From contig NZ_CP040818.1 in NCBI RefSeq assembly GCF_005887635.2, forward strand, positions 1,332,501-1,396,500: a DNA stretch of 64,000 nt. The letters are read 5' to 3'. Source of the stretch: Paroceanicella profunda. Its GTDB lineage: Bacteria > Pseudomonadota > Alphaproteobacteria > Rhodobacterales > Rhodobacteraceae. Position numbers and translations under genes: made by a program. Below the pieces are notes generated by a model. It saw only the letters and a list, made by a program, of their open reading frames with translations. It ran no database searches and was not told where the DNA came from. Shown here piece by piece: positions 48,366-59,527 of the stretch; position 1 is the stretch's first letter; every line of letters starts with the position of its first letter.

Positions 48366-49849
48366 GACGCGATCTCGCGCCAGCGCCGGCCGTCGCGGTG
48401 CAGCAGCATCAGCGCGTCCTCCGGGCCGGAGGAGCCGCTGTCATAGGGCTGGGGCTTCTCGCCCGAGGCGCCCCAGGCGGCGATGATCGGGTCGGTCCAG
48501 GCCCAGGCGGCCTCCACCTCGTCACCGCGCATGAACAGGGTCTGGTTGCCGCGGATCACGTCCATGATCAGGCGCTCGTAGGCGTCGGGCATGCGCACCT
48601 TGGTGCCGTTCTTCGCGCCCATCGCGTCGGCGAAGGTCATGTCCAGCGGCACCTCGGTGAGGCGCATGCCGCCGGGCCCGGGGTCCTTGATGGTCATGCG
48701 CAGGGTGATGCCCTCGTCCGGCTGCAGCCGGATGATGAGCGCGTTGCCGTGCAGGGAGGAGACCTGGTCGGTGAAGATGGAATGCGGCGGGTCCTTGAAG
48801 AACACCGCGATCTCCGACATCCGGGTGCGCAGCCGCTTGCCGGTGCGCAGGTAGAACGGCGTGCCGGACCAGCGCCAGTTGGCGATCTCGGCGCGCAGGG
48901 CGACATAGCTTTCCGTGGCGCTGTCCGCGTCCTCCGCGTCCTCCAGGTAGCTCGCGCCGCCGGTGCCGGCGCGGTACTGGCCGCGCACGGTCTTGCGGGC
49001 GACATCCGTCGGGCTCATGGGCGAGAGCGCCCGGATCACCTTCAGCTTCTCGTCGCGCACCGCGTCCGGGTCGAAATGCGCCGGGGGCTCCATGGCGGTG
49101 AGGCACAGGAGCTGCATCATGTGGTTCTGGACCATGTCGCGCATGGCGCCGGACTGGTCGTAGTAGCTGCCGCGCCCCTCAACCCCGATGCTCTCGGCCA
49201 CGGTGATCTGCACATGGTCGATGTGCCGGGCGTTCCACAGCGGCTCGAACAGCGCGTTGGCGAAGCGGATCGCCATCAGGTTCTGCACCGTTTCCTTGCC
49301 GAGGTAATGGTCGATCCGGTAGATCTGCGCCTCGGTGAAATGGGTGGAGAGCCGCTCGTTGAGCGCATGCGCGCTCTCCTGGTCGCGGCCCAGCGGCTTT
49401 TCCACCACGATGCGGCTGTCGGGGGTGATGACGCCGCTGCCGGCCAGCCGGTCGGCAATGGCGCCGAAGAAGCGTGGCGCGACGGAGAGGTAGAAGGCGC
49501 GCACCCGGCCGTCGTCCGCGGGGCCGAGGCGCTCGGCCAGGGTGGACCAGCCCTCGTCCGAGCTCGCGTCCACCGCCACGTAATGCAGCATGTTCAGGAA
49601 GGTCTCGACCAGCTCCGGCGTGCGGTCGTCCTTGGTGACGAAGCTCTCCAGCGCCTCGCGGGCCATCGCACGGTAGCCCTCGTCGTCCAGCTCGGAGCGG
49701 GCGGCGCCGAAGATCCGGGCATCCTCGGGCATCTGTCCGGCCTGCAGGCGGTGGTAGAGGCCGGGCAGGAGCTTGCGCCGGGCAAGGTCTCCCGTGGCTC
49801 CGAACACCACCAGGTCAAAGGGCTGGACAGGGATCGTGCGGGCAACCAT
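48362..49849 (-). CDS. zwf: Glucose-6-phosphate 1-dehydrogenase
   Basis: A 495-residue enzyme oxidising glucose-6-P to the lactone with NAD(P). The coenzyme site is VVFGATGDLARRKLLPGLY near the N-terminus and the substrate signature is RIDHYLGKETVQNLMAIRFAN-like at about residues 175-195 (RIDHYLGKETV visible). GGAGG lies 6 nt before the ATG. It is 23 bp from the upstream fructokinase gene and feeds pgl, edd and eda. Confidence 0.97.
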   Translation of the reverse strand: MVARTIPVQPFDLVVFGATGDLARRKLLPGLYHRLQAGQMPEDARIFGAARSELDDEGYRAMAREALESFVTKDDRTPELVETFLNMLHYVAVDASSDEGWSTLAERLGPADDGRVRAFYLSVAPRFFGAIADRLAGSGVITPDSRIVVEKPLGRDQESAHALNERLSTHFTEAQIYRIDHYLGKETVQNLMAIRFANALFEPLWNARHIDHVQITVAESIGVEGRGSYYDQSGAMRDMVQNHMMQLLCLTAMEPPAHFDPDAVRDEKLKVIRALSPMSPTDVARKTVRGQYRAGTGGASYLEDAEDADSATESYVALRAEIANWRWSGTPFYLRTGKRLRTRMSEIAVFFKDPPHSIFTDQVSSLHGNALIIRLQPDEGITLRMTIKDPGPGGMRLTEVPLDMTFADAMGAKNGTKVRMPDAYERLIMDVIRGNQTLFMRGDEVEAAWAWTDPIIAAWGASGEKPQPYDSGSSGPEDALMLLHRDGRRWREIAS

Positions 49850-49872
49850 CGGGACCTCCGGGTTCTGGCCGG

Positions 49873-50805
49873 TTAGAGGAGCGCCGGCAACAGGTGTCGG
49901 TGCGGAAGGTCCGCACCGCGTCTTTGACAGGTAATGGCCGATGCCTCCACGGCAAACACCAGTGCACGGGAAATCGTCTCGGCCGAAAGTTCCGCGATCG
50001 CGGAAGGAGATGCATGGCCCATTTCATCGAGCGCCGTCAACAGGGCGGCCTGAAATGTGTCGCCCGCGCCGACCGTGTCCTCGACACGCACCGCCTTGCC
50101 CGGCACGCGCACCATGTGGCTGTCCGACACCGCGAGCGCCCCCTCCGCGCCCAGTGTCACAACGACCAGCTTCGGCCCGATGGCCAGCCAGTCGCGCGCC
50201 GCGGTCTCCACGCCCTTGCCGGGGCAGAGCACGGCGAGGTCCTCGTCGGAGACCTTCACAAGATCGGCACAGCGCAGGAAATCGCCGATGCGCTCCTGCC
50301 AGCGGGCCCGGTCGGGCACGACGCCGAGTCGGATGTTGGGGTCCAGCGAGACGAGCTGCGTGCCGCGCGCCTGCCGCGCCAGGGTGAGGAAGGAGGAGCC
50401 CGACGGCTCCAGCACCAGCGAGTAGGAGCCGACATGCACGGCCTTGATGTCGTCGAGCCGGGGCAGGTCGGCCTCGGTGATCGCCCAGTCCACCGAGCCT
50501 TCGGAATAGAAGCTGTACTGCGCCGCGCCGGAGGGCGCGACCCCGATCAGCGCCAGGGTGGTGAGCGCGGGCTTGGGCCGCAGGAAGCGCGTGTCCATGC
50601 CCTCTTCGGTGGCGGCCTTCATCAGCCGCGCGCCCAGGCTGTCCTGGGCGTTGCCGGTCAGCAGCCCGGCGGTGCGGCCCATGCGTGACAGGCCCATCGC
50701 CACGTTGTAAGGCGAACCGCCGATGCGGGCATCGAGCATCACACCGGTCGATGTCGCTTCGCCGACATAGACATCGAAAAGCGCTTCGCCGCAGATCAGG
50801 AACAT
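49873..50805 (-). CDS. PfkB-family sugar kinase, probably fructokinase
   Basis: A 310-residue ribokinase-like kinase. The N-terminal ICGEALFDVYVGEATSTGV, IGGSPYNVAMGLSRMG (substrate-binding glycines) and the C-terminal signature VEDTVGAGDTFQAALLTAL with the catalytic Asp are present. Fructokinase is the best guess because the operon includes pgi and the full Entner-Doudoroff set; 2-keto-3-deoxygluconate kinase is the alternative. The start MFLICGEA at 50805 fits the family; an in-frame ATG at 50847 would add 14 poorly conserved residues. First gene of the operon. Confidence 0.85.
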   Translation of the reverse strand: MFLICGEALFDVYVGEATSTGVMLDARIGGSPYNVAMGLSRMGRTAGLLTGNAQDSLGARLMKAATEEGMDTRFLRPKPALTTLALIGVAPSGAAQYSFYSEGSVDWAITEADLPRLDDIKAVHVGSYSLVLEPSGSSFLTLARQARGTQLVSLDPNIRLGVVPDRARWQERIGDFLRCADLVKVSDEDLAVLCPGKGVETAARDWLAIGPKLVVVTLGAEGALAVSDSHMVRVPGKAVRVEDTVGAGDTFQAALLTALDEMGHASPSAIAELSAETISRALVFAVEASAITCQRRGADLPHRHLLPALL

Positions 50806-50901
50806 GACATTTCCATGGCTTTTGCTGCCATCTCCGTTTCCTCCCATTCCAGCGTGCTGTCGGCCGGTTGGTCTTCGTCGCTACCAGCACCCGGGAGCCT
50901 T

Positions 50902-52830
<1,929 letters not shown>

Positions 52831-52929
52831 CGTCTCCGGCCCTCCCCGGGGCGACGGCGCGCGGGCGCATTGCGCTTTCGCGCGCCTTGGGGGATGCTGG
52901 CAAAAGATCACCAGGAGTGAATTAGAAGC

Positions 52930-54123
52930 ATGCCGCCCTCGACGATTCCCGGCGGAGACCAGGCCGGCCTCCGCGCCTACAACCGTCGCCTGATCATCGA
53001 CCTCATCCGCCAGAGCGGGCCGATGCCGAAGGCGGAGATCGCGCGGGCCACGGGGCTCACCGCGCAATCCGCCTCGGTCATCGTGAACGCGCTGCTCAAG
53101 GAAGGGCTGGTGCGCAAGGAGGAGAAGGTGCGCGGTCGCGTGGGCCAGCCCTCCACCCCCATCGCGCTGGCGCCGGAGGGAGCGCTCTCCATCGGCGTGA
53201 AGATCGGGCGCCGCAGCCTTGAACTGGCGCTGGTGGATTTCCTGGGCGAGGTGATCCTGGCCCGCGAGGCGCGCTACGACGTGCCGCGCTGCGCCGACGT
53301 GATGGCCCGGCTGGCCAGCGAGGCCGCGGCGCTGATGTCCGGCGTCACCCCCGCGCAGCACGCGCGCATCATCGGGGTGGGCGTGGCGGCGCCGGGCACG
53401 CTCTCGGGCTGGGGCGACGTGCTCGAACTCGGCCCGCGCGAGCTGCAGGACTGGGACGAGGTCGACATCACCGGCACCGTGCACACGCTCTTCGGCCTGC
53501 CGGCGGAGATGTGGAACGACGCCACCGCCGCCTGCGCGGCGGAGATGATGCTGGGCCGGGCGATGGAGTTCTCCTCCGCGCTCTACATCTACGTGGGCAC
53601 GTTCATCGGCGGCGGCGTGGTGCTGGAAGGGCGGCTGCTCGAAGGCACCCGGGCCAACGCGGGCGCCATCGGCTCGATGCCGGTGCCCGGGCCTGCGGGG
53701 CCGGAACAGCTCATCCGCCAGGCCTCGCTGCTGGGGCTGGACCGGTCGCTCGCCTCCGCCGGCATCGGCTCCGCCGGGGAGATGCGCGAGAAGGTGCGCA
53801 TGGCGCGGTCGCACCCGGCCTGGCTGGACTGGCGCGCCCGCGCCGCGCGCGGCATTGCCCATGCCATCGCCGCCTCCGCCGCGGTGATCGACTTCGAGGG
53901 CGTGGTGATCGACGCGATGCTGGACAGCGTGGATGTGGAGGCGCTGACCGAGGAAACCCGCCGGGCCTTCGCGCAGATCGACGTGACCGGCACCAGCCCG
54001 CTGGAGATCCGCGCCGGAACCATCGGCTTCGCCGCCCGCTCGCTGGGCGCCGCCATCCTGCCCATCGTGCGGTCCTTCTCGCCGGACCGGGAACTGCTGG
54101 TCAAACGCCGCGCGGCGCCCTGA
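52930..54123 (+). CDS. ROK-family transcriptional regulator
   Basis: A 397-residue protein with an N-terminal winged helix-turn-helix (about 15-75: LIIDLIRQSGPMPKAEIARA, TGLTAQSASVIVNALLKEGL) and a ROK/sugar-kinase-like domain (about 85-390) as in NagC, Mlc and XylR. The zinc-binding CGxxGCxE motif of most ROK repressors is absent; the matching region reads GAIGSMPVPGPAGPEQLIRQ. It probably senses a sugar or sugar phosphate and controls the adjacent Entner-Doudoroff operon and pgm. AGGAG lies 13 nt before the ATG, rather far. A GCTCG tandem array follows 87 bp downstream. Confidence 0.92.
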   Translation: MPPSTIPGGDQAGLRAYNRRLIIDLIRQSGPMPKAEIARATGLTAQSASVIVNALLKEGLVRKEEKVRGRVGQPSTPIALAPEGALSIGVKIGRRSLELALVDFLGEVILAREARYDVPRCADVMARLASEAAALMSGVTPAQHARIIGVGVAAPGTLSGWGDVLELGPRELQDWDEVDITGTVHTLFGLPAEMWNDATAACAAEMMLGRAMEFSSALYIYVGTFIGGGVVLEGRLLEGTRANAGAIGSMPVPGPAGPEQLIRQASLLGLDRSLASAGIGSAGEMREKVRMARSHPAWLDWRARAARGIAHAIAASAAVIDFEGVVIDAMLDSVDVEALTEETRRAFAQIDVTGTSPLEIRAGTIGFAARSLGAAILPIVRSFSPDRELLVKRRAAP

Positions 54124-54210
54124 GGCCCCGGCCGCGGGGGAGCGCCATCAGTCGGTGAAGACCCCCGATCGGAGCCTTGCAGGCCGTCCGTCACGGCGGC
54201 ACCGTTCTCG

Positions 54211-54365
54211 GCTCGGCTCGGCTCGGCTCGGCTCGGCTCGGCTCGGCTCGGCTCGGCTCGGCTCGGCTCGGCTCGGCTCGGCTCGGCTCGGCTCGGCTCG
54301 GCTCGGCTCGGCTCGGCTCGGCTCGGCTCGGCTCGGCTCGGCTCGGCTCGGCTCGGCTCGGCTCG
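54211..54365. repeat. Pentanucleotide array, 31 copies of GCTCG
   Basis: Exactly 31 uninterrupted GCTCG units, plus a partial CTCG just before, fill 155 bp of the 316-bp gap between the convergent ROK regulator and class V aminotransferase genes. The array is perfect, with no mismatch. Its period of 5 makes all frames open (for example Arg-Leu-Gly-Ser-Ala repeats), so apparent long frames across it are artefacts. The plus strand has no A and the repeat cannot fold on itself. Confidence 0.98.
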
Positions 54366-54439
54366 GTGTCAGCTTCGGACCGGCATCAGCGTCGGCCCGG
54401 GCCCGCCCCGCGGTGCCGCGTGCGGCGAAGGCGCCGGGC

Positions 54440-56077
54440 TCAGGCCGCGGCTTCACCGGCCTCCGGACATTCGCCGGGCAGCCAGAACCAGCGCAGGGCC
54501 TCTGCCTCGGGCGGCAAGGCCGGCCCGGGGGCGGCCGTGCCCTGCGGTTCGGCGGCCAGCCGTTCGGCCTCCGCCAGGCAGGCATCGAAGGCGGGAGCCG
54601 GGGCGGCGACAGGCGCTTCCGTTTCCCACAGCGCGCGCAGCGAGGCGGGGGCGGGCCGGCGCTCCCCCGCCGCGCGCCAGGTGCCGCTGGCCGCGTCCAC
54701 CGTGTAGCGCGACAGGAAGGCGGCGCCGTTGCGGGCGATGAAACCGAGGGCGGTGGCCAGGTGCTCCACCGTCTCCGCGCTCTGGAAATAATTCACCCCC
54801 AGCCGCACCCAGCCGGGGCGGAACAGCGCCCGGCCGGCGGCCACCTGGGCGGCGTGGGCGCGGGCGCGCTCCGGCCCGATGCCGAGCAGCGCATGGCCGT
54901 AGGGCCCGGCGCAGGAACAGCCGCCGCGGGCCTGGATGCCGAACAGGTCATTGAGCAGGGCGACGACGAAATTGTGGTGCAGCAGCCGCGCGCCGGCGCG
55001 GATGTTGAGCGCGAACACGCCGAAGCGCGGCGCGTCGCGGGGGCCGAGCAGCTCCGCCCCGGGCAGCGCGTCCAGCGCGTCGAGCAGGCGGGCGACATGG
55101 GCCTGCTCCAGTGCCTCGATGCGCGCCGCGCCCACGGCCATCTTCAGGTCCAGCGCCATCCCGGCGCGGATGTTGCCGAGGATGTCGGGCGTGCCGGCCT
55201 CCTCCCTCCGTTCGATGTCACGCAGGAAGACATGTTCCGTTTCCGTGACATAGCTCACCGTGCCGCCGCCGGCGATGCCCGGCCGGGCGGTGCGGAACAG
55301 CGCGCGGTCCGCCACCAGAACCCCGGAGGCCCCCGGCCCGCCGATGAACTTGTGCGGCGAGAGCAGGATGGCGTCGATGCCGTCCGCGGCCCCCGGCGCA
55401 CTCTCGGCCATGTCGATCTCCATGTAGGGCCCGCCGGCGGCGAAGTCGCACACGAACCAGGCGCCGGCGGCATGCAGCGCGCGGGCGATGCCGCGGATGT
55501 CGGACTTCACGCCGGTCACGTTCGAGGCCGCCGAGAAGGCGCCGATCTTCAGCGCCGCACCCGGGTGGCGGGCGAGGGCGGCGTCCAGGCTGGCGCGGCA
55601 GATGCGCCCGGCGCGGTCCAGCGGGATGCGCTCGATGCAGGCGCCGCTCTCGCGCCAGGGCAGGTCGTTGGAATGATGCTCGTAGGGGCCGATGAACACC
55701 ACCGTCTCCGGCCCCGGGGCGAGCCCGCGCACCAGCCGGTCGGCCGCCCCCGTCGCGCCGGCGCCGGCGAAGATCACTGCGTGGCGCGGCTCCGCCCCCA
55801 CGGCGCGGCGCACCGCGGTGCGCGCGGCCTCGCGCAGGCGGGTGGTCTCGCGCCCGGTGGCGGAGGTCTCGGTGTGGGTGTTGGCATAGAGCGGCAGCAC
55901 GCGCTCGCGCAGCGCCGCCTCCACGAAATCCAGCCCGCGCCCGGAGGCCACGTAATCCGCATAGATCAGCGCGCGCGGGCCGAAGGGCCCGTCGATGGTG
56001 GCGCCTTCGCCGATCACCCCGTCACGGATGCGGGCGACCAGCGCGTCGGGCATGGCGGGAACGGGGGCGACGGACAT
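54440..56077 (-). CDS. Class V aminotransferase-fold PLP enzyme (cysteine desulfurase-like)
   Basis: A 545-residue PLP-dependent protein, longer than standard cysteine desulfurases (about 400). LIYADYVASGRGLDFVE, NTHTETSATGRETTRL and GPYEHHSNDLPWRES fit the fold; the PLP lysine is in LLSPHKFIGGPGASGVL. A cysteine loop, ARGGCSCAGPYGHALLG, may act in sulfur or selenium chemistry. The last 60-70 residues are Ala/Pro-rich. It is divergent from an Lrp regulator over 248 bp, which may control it. True substrate unknown; a desulfurase role is a guess. Confidence 0.82.
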   Translation of the reverse strand: MSVAPVPAMPDALVARIRDGVIGEGATIDGPFGPRALIYADYVASGRGLDFVEAALRERVLPLYANTHTETSATGRETTRLREAARTAVRRAVGAEPRHAVIFAGAGATGAADRLVRGLAPGPETVVFIGPYEHHSNDLPWRESGACIERIPLDRAGRICRASLDAALARHPGAALKIGAFSAASNVTGVKSDIRGIARALHAAGAWFVCDFAAGGPYMEIDMAESAPGAADGIDAILLSPHKFIGGPGASGVLVADRALFRTARPGIAGGGTVSYVTETEHVFLRDIERREEAGTPDILGNIRAGMALDLKMAVGAARIEALEQAHVARLLDALDALPGAELLGPRDAPRFGVFALNIRAGARLLHHNFVVALLNDLFGIQARGGCSCAGPYGHALLGIGPERARAHAAQVAAGRALFRPGWVRLGVNYFQSAETVEHLATALGFIARNGAAFLSRYTVDAASGTWRAAGERRPAPASLRALWETEAPVAAPAPAFDACLAEAERLAAEPQGTAAPGPALPPEAEALRWFWLPGECPEAGEAAA

Positions 56078-56130
56078 GGGCGGCTCCGGAGTTTTGCGGG
56101 ATTTTCTGTAAATTATGATTGGCCTGCGTT

Positions 56131-56145
56131 TTGACCGCGAGTCAA
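56131..56145. promoter_or_regulatory. TTGAC inverted repeat in the aminotransferase/Lrp promoter region
   Basis: TTGAC-CGCGA-GTCAA (56131-56145) lies in the AT-rich divergent region 56078-56325, with another TTGAC at 56164-56168. It could be a binding site for the Lrp-family regulator encoded beside it, or contain -35 elements for both directions. Confidence 0.45.
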
Positions 56146-56325
56146 TACGCGGTTCCGGAAAATTTGACTTTACTGGTATTCTGATGCGTGTTCGGTTGGT
56201 TTGGTGCGACGCGGTTTCGGCCCGTGCTCGTCTGCGTGACCGGGCGCCGCAGGGGCGCTGCGGCGATGGAATCGCATCGCGGCACGGGGCAGACTGTGCC
56301 TGAGGGTGACGCTGGGGAGACTTGC

Positions 56326-56826
56326 ATGTTCGACGCCACGGACCAGAGGATCCTGGAGATCCTCCAGCGCGACGCCGATTACCCGGTGGCGCGGATCGCG
56401 GAGGATGTGGGCCTGTCGAAGACCCCCTGCTGGCGGCGGATCCGGCGGCTGGAGGAGCTTGGCGTGGTGCGGCGCCGGGTGGCGCTGGTCGACCATGCGA
56501 AGGCCAACCTGCCGATGACGGTGTTCATCGGGGTGAAGGCGCCGCGCCACGAGGTGAAGTGGCTGGAGGCGTTCCGGGCGCTGGTGGAGGACACGGAGGA
56601 GATCGTGGAGGCCTACCGGCTCACCGGCCAGACAGACTACATCCTCAAGATCGTGGTGCCGGACATCGCGCGCTACGACCTGGTCTACAAGCGCATGATC
56701 GCGCGGCTGGAATTCTCCGAGGTGAACTCCTCCATCGCGATGGAGGAGATGAAGTTCACCACCGCCGTGCCGGTGAAATACCTCATCGGCCCCACCGGCA
56801 CCGGCCCCGACGAGGAGGCCGGCTGA
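56326..56826 (+). CDS. Lrp/AsnC-family transcriptional regulator
   Basis: A 166-residue regulator. Residues 1-60 are the helix-turn-helix (MFDATDQRILEILQRDADYP, GLSKTPCWRRIRRLEELGVV); residues about 65-150 form the RAM ligand-binding domain (MTVFIGVKAPRHEV, TGQTDYILKIVVPDI). Effectors are usually amino acids. GGGGAG precedes the ATG at 56326. It is divergent from the class V aminotransferase gene, a typical regulator-target layout, and convergent with nasA 18 bp away. Confidence 0.93.
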   Translation: MFDATDQRILEILQRDADYPVARIAEDVGLSKTPCWRRIRRLEELGVVRRRVALVDHAKANLPMTVFIGVKAPRHEVKWLEAFRALVEDTEEIVEAYRLTGQTDYILKIVVPDIARYDLVYKRMIARLEFSEVNSSIAMEEMKFTTAVPVKYLIGPTGTGPDEEAG

Positions 56827-56844
56827 GGGGGGCAATGGCCCGGC

Positions 56845-59502
56845 TCACTGGGCGGCGACGCTGCCGCGCCCCGAGGCGGCGATGAGGGCGCGCAGCTCGG
56901 GCTTGCAGGAGCCGCAGTTGGTGCCGGCCTGCAGCGCGGCGCCGATCTGCTCGACGGTGATCAGCCCCTGTTCCTCGATGGCGAGGGTGATGGTGTTCAC
57001 GCCCACGTTGAAACAGGCGCAGACCGCCGGGCCCGGGTCGACGCGCCCCGCGCCGGGGCGCCCGGCGAGGATGTCGCCTGTGGCGGGCCCCGCGTCCGTG
57101 AACGCGGCGCTCACGAAATCGCGCGCCACGGCCACCGGCGAGGGGGCGGCGTAGAAGGCCGCCGAGATGCCGCCCTCCGGGTCCAGGAAGGCGATGCGCG
57201 CCTGGCCCCGGGCCGCGTCGACATAGGAAACGGCGATGGCGCGGGCCGGCACGCCCAGCGTGCGGCGGGCAAGGGCCTCCCAGTCTCCCGGGCGCTCGGT
57301 GCCGGCAAGTTCCAGCCGCCAGCCCTGCTCGGTGCGGGCCCGGGCCCAGTAGCCGCCGGCGGGCCGGGGCGTGTGGCGTGTCACCGCGAAGCCGTACCAG
57401 GCCGGGGCGAGCGGGGCGATGCGCACCGCGGTGCGCTTGAGTTCCGGCTGGCCGGAGACCGGGTCGGTCTCCGCGGCCATCACCGCGTCCACCCGGCCCC
57501 TGGAGCTCCATTCCCCCGTCCAGTGCATGGGCGCGAACAGCAGGCCCGGCGGCGTGCGGTCGGTGATGCGCACCCGGGCGAGCATCTCGCCATGCGGGCT
57601 CTCGATCCGGGCCAGCGCGGCATGGGCGAGGCCGGCGGCGGCGGCGTCACGCGGGTGGATCTCCACGAAGGGCTCGGCGAGGTGGCGGCTGAGGCGGGCG
57701 GATTTCGCCGTGCGGGTCATGGTGTGCCAGTGGTCGCGCACCCGGCCGGTGTTGAGCAGCAGCGGGTAGTCCGCGCTCACCGCGTTCGGACTGCTGCGCT
57801 GGGTGAGCGGCAGCATGCGGCCGCGCCGGTCCGGGGTGAAGAAGCCGCCCTCGGCGAAGAAGCGCCCGCCCTCCGGGCCCGCGGCCGGCACCGGCCAGTG
57901 CCGCGGGGCGAGGGCCTCGTAGCCCCAGTCATCCAGCCCTGTGAGGCCGGAGAGGTCGAAATCTCCGCCCGCGCGCGCCGCGAGGCCGGAGAGTGCCGCG
58001 TATTCGCGGAAGATCTCGGCCGGGCCGGCATAGTCGAAGCCGGCGCCGAAGCCCATGCGCGCGGCGACATCGCAGATGATGCGCCAGTCGGCGCGCGCCG
58101 CGCCCGGGGCCGGCAGGAAGGCGCGCTGTCGCGAGATGCGGCGCTCGGAATTGGTGACCGTGCCGTCCTTCTCGCCCCAGCCGGTGGCGGGCAGCAGCAC
58201 GTCGGCGAGGCGGGTGGTGTCGGTGTCCGCCACGATGTCGGAGACGACGACGAAATCGCAGCTCCGGATCGCCTCGGCCACGTGGTCGGCGCGCGGCAGG
58301 GAGACGGCGGGGTTCGTGCACATCACCCAGAGCGCCTTGATCTGCCCGGTGGCGCAGGCGTCGAACAGGTCCACCGCCTTCAGCCCGGGCCGCTCGGGCA
58401 GGCGCGGGCTGTCCCAGAAGCCGCGCATCAGGGCGCGGTGGGCGTCGTTCTCGATGTCGAGGTGGCAGGCGAGCATGTTCGCCAGCCCGCCCACCTCGCG
58501 CCCGCCCATCGCGTTGGGCTGGCCGGTGACGGAGAAGGGCGCCGCGCCGGGGGTGCCGATGCGGCCCGTGGCGAGGTGGCAGTTGAGGATGGCGTTCACC
58601 TTGTCCGTGCCGTCGGAGGCCTGGTTCACGCCCTGGGAATAGACGGTGACCACGCGGGGCGTGCCGATCCACATGTCGTGGAAGGCGGCGATGGCGGCGG
58701 GGGTGAGGCCGGTGACGCGGGCGGTCTCCTCCGGGGTGGCGGCCGCGGCGGCGGCGAAGGCGTCCGCGGCGCCGGAGACATGGGCGGCGATATACGCGTC
58801 ATCCTGCGCACCGCGCGCCGCGATCTCGCGCAGCAGGCTGTTGAACAGCGTGACGTCGGAGCCGGGGGCGAGGGGGAGGTGCAGGTCCGCCGCCTCCGCC
58901 GTGTTGGTGCGGCGCGGGTCCACGGTGATGATGCGCGTGCCGCGCGCCTCGCGGGCCGCGAGCAGGCGCTGCATCAGCACCGGGTGGCACCAGGCGAGGT
59001 TGGAGCCCACCAGCACCACCAGGTCCGCCTCCTCCAGGTCCTCGTAGGTGCCCGGCACCGTGTCCGCCCCGAAGGCGCGCCTGTGGCCCGCCACGGAAGA
59101 GGCCATGCACAGGCGGGAGTTGGTGTCGATGTTGGCGGAGCCGATCCAGCCCTTCATCAGCTTGTTGGCGACGTAGTAATCCTCCGTCAGCAACTGGCCG
59201 GACACGTAGAAGGCCACCGAATCGGGCCCGTGTTCGGCGATGGTCTCGGCGAAGCGCCGGGCCACCAGCTCCAGCGCCTCGTCCCAGCCGGCCTCGCGCC
59301 CGGCGATGCGGGGGGCGAGCAGCCGGCCTTCGAGGGAGAGGGTTTCCCCCAGCGCCGAGCCCTTGGAGCACAGCCGGCCGAAATTCGCCGGATGCGCCGG
59401 GTCGCCCCGGACGAGGGCGCTGTCGGGGCCGGTGGGGGTTGCGATCACCCCGCAGCCGACACCGCAGTAGGGGCATGTGGTGCTGACGTCCTGTCCCGGC
59501 AT
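56845..59502 (-). CDS. nasA: Assimilatory nitrate reductase catalytic subunit
   Basis: An 885-residue cytoplasmic molybdopterin enzyme reducing nitrate to nitrite. The N-terminal [4Fe-4S] cluster ligands are CPYCGVGC plus CSKG. Mo-bis-MGD binding regions follow (SRLCMASSVAGHRRAFG, VYSQGVNQASDGTDKVNAIL, GQPNAMGGREVGGLANM). The C-terminus carries an extra BFD-like [2Fe-2S] domain (VCACFNVG and TNCGSCKPEL), which may take electrons from NADH via a partner. The ATG at 59502 has GGGAGAG 6 nt upstream and is preferred to one at 59526. Last gene of the nitrate operon. Confidence 0.95.
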   Translation of the reverse strand: MPGQDVSTTCPYCGVGCGVIATPTGPDSALVRGDPAHPANFGRLCSKGSALGETLSLEGRLLAPRIAGREAGWDEALELVARRFAETIAEHGPDSVAFYVSGQLLTEDYYVANKLMKGWIGSANIDTNSRLCMASSVAGHRRAFGADTVPGTYEDLEEADLVVLVGSNLAWCHPVLMQRLLAAREARGTRIITVDPRRTNTAEAADLHLPLAPGSDVTLFNSLLREIAARGAQDDAYIAAHVSGAADAFAAAAAATPEETARVTGLTPAAIAAFHDMWIGTPRVVTVYSQGVNQASDGTDKVNAILNCHLATGRIGTPGAAPFSVTGQPNAMGGREVGGLANMLACHLDIENDAHRALMRGFWDSPRLPERPGLKAVDLFDACATGQIKALWVMCTNPAVSLPRADHVAEAIRSCDFVVVSDIVADTDTTRLADVLLPATGWGEKDGTVTNSERRISRQRAFLPAPGAARADWRIICDVAARMGFGAGFDYAGPAEIFREYAALSGLAARAGGDFDLSGLTGLDDWGYEALAPRHWPVPAAGPEGGRFFAEGGFFTPDRRGRMLPLTQRSSPNAVSADYPLLLNTGRVRDHWHTMTRTAKSARLSRHLAEPFVEIHPRDAAAAGLAHAALARIESPHGEMLARVRITDRTPPGLLFAPMHWTGEWSSRGRVDAVMAAETDPVSGQPELKRTAVRIAPLAPAWYGFAVTRHTPRPAGGYWARARTEQGWRLELAGTERPGDWEALARRTLGVPARAIAVSYVDAARGQARIAFLDPEGGISAAFYAAPSPVAVARDFVSAAFTDAGPATGDILAGRPGAGRVDPGPAVCACFNVGVNTITLAIEEQGLITVEQIGAALQAGTNCGSCKPELRALIAASGRGSVAAQ

Positions 59503-59527
59503 CGCCGTCTCTCCCGCGCGCGCCATG

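Noticed and set aside
54148..56134. Long frames on both strands through the GCTCG array
   Set aside because: A 5-bp repeat without stops opens all frames; the products are Arg-Leu-Gly-Ser-Ala or Ala-Glu-Pro-Ser-Arg repeats fused to shadow sequence of the PLP enzyme.
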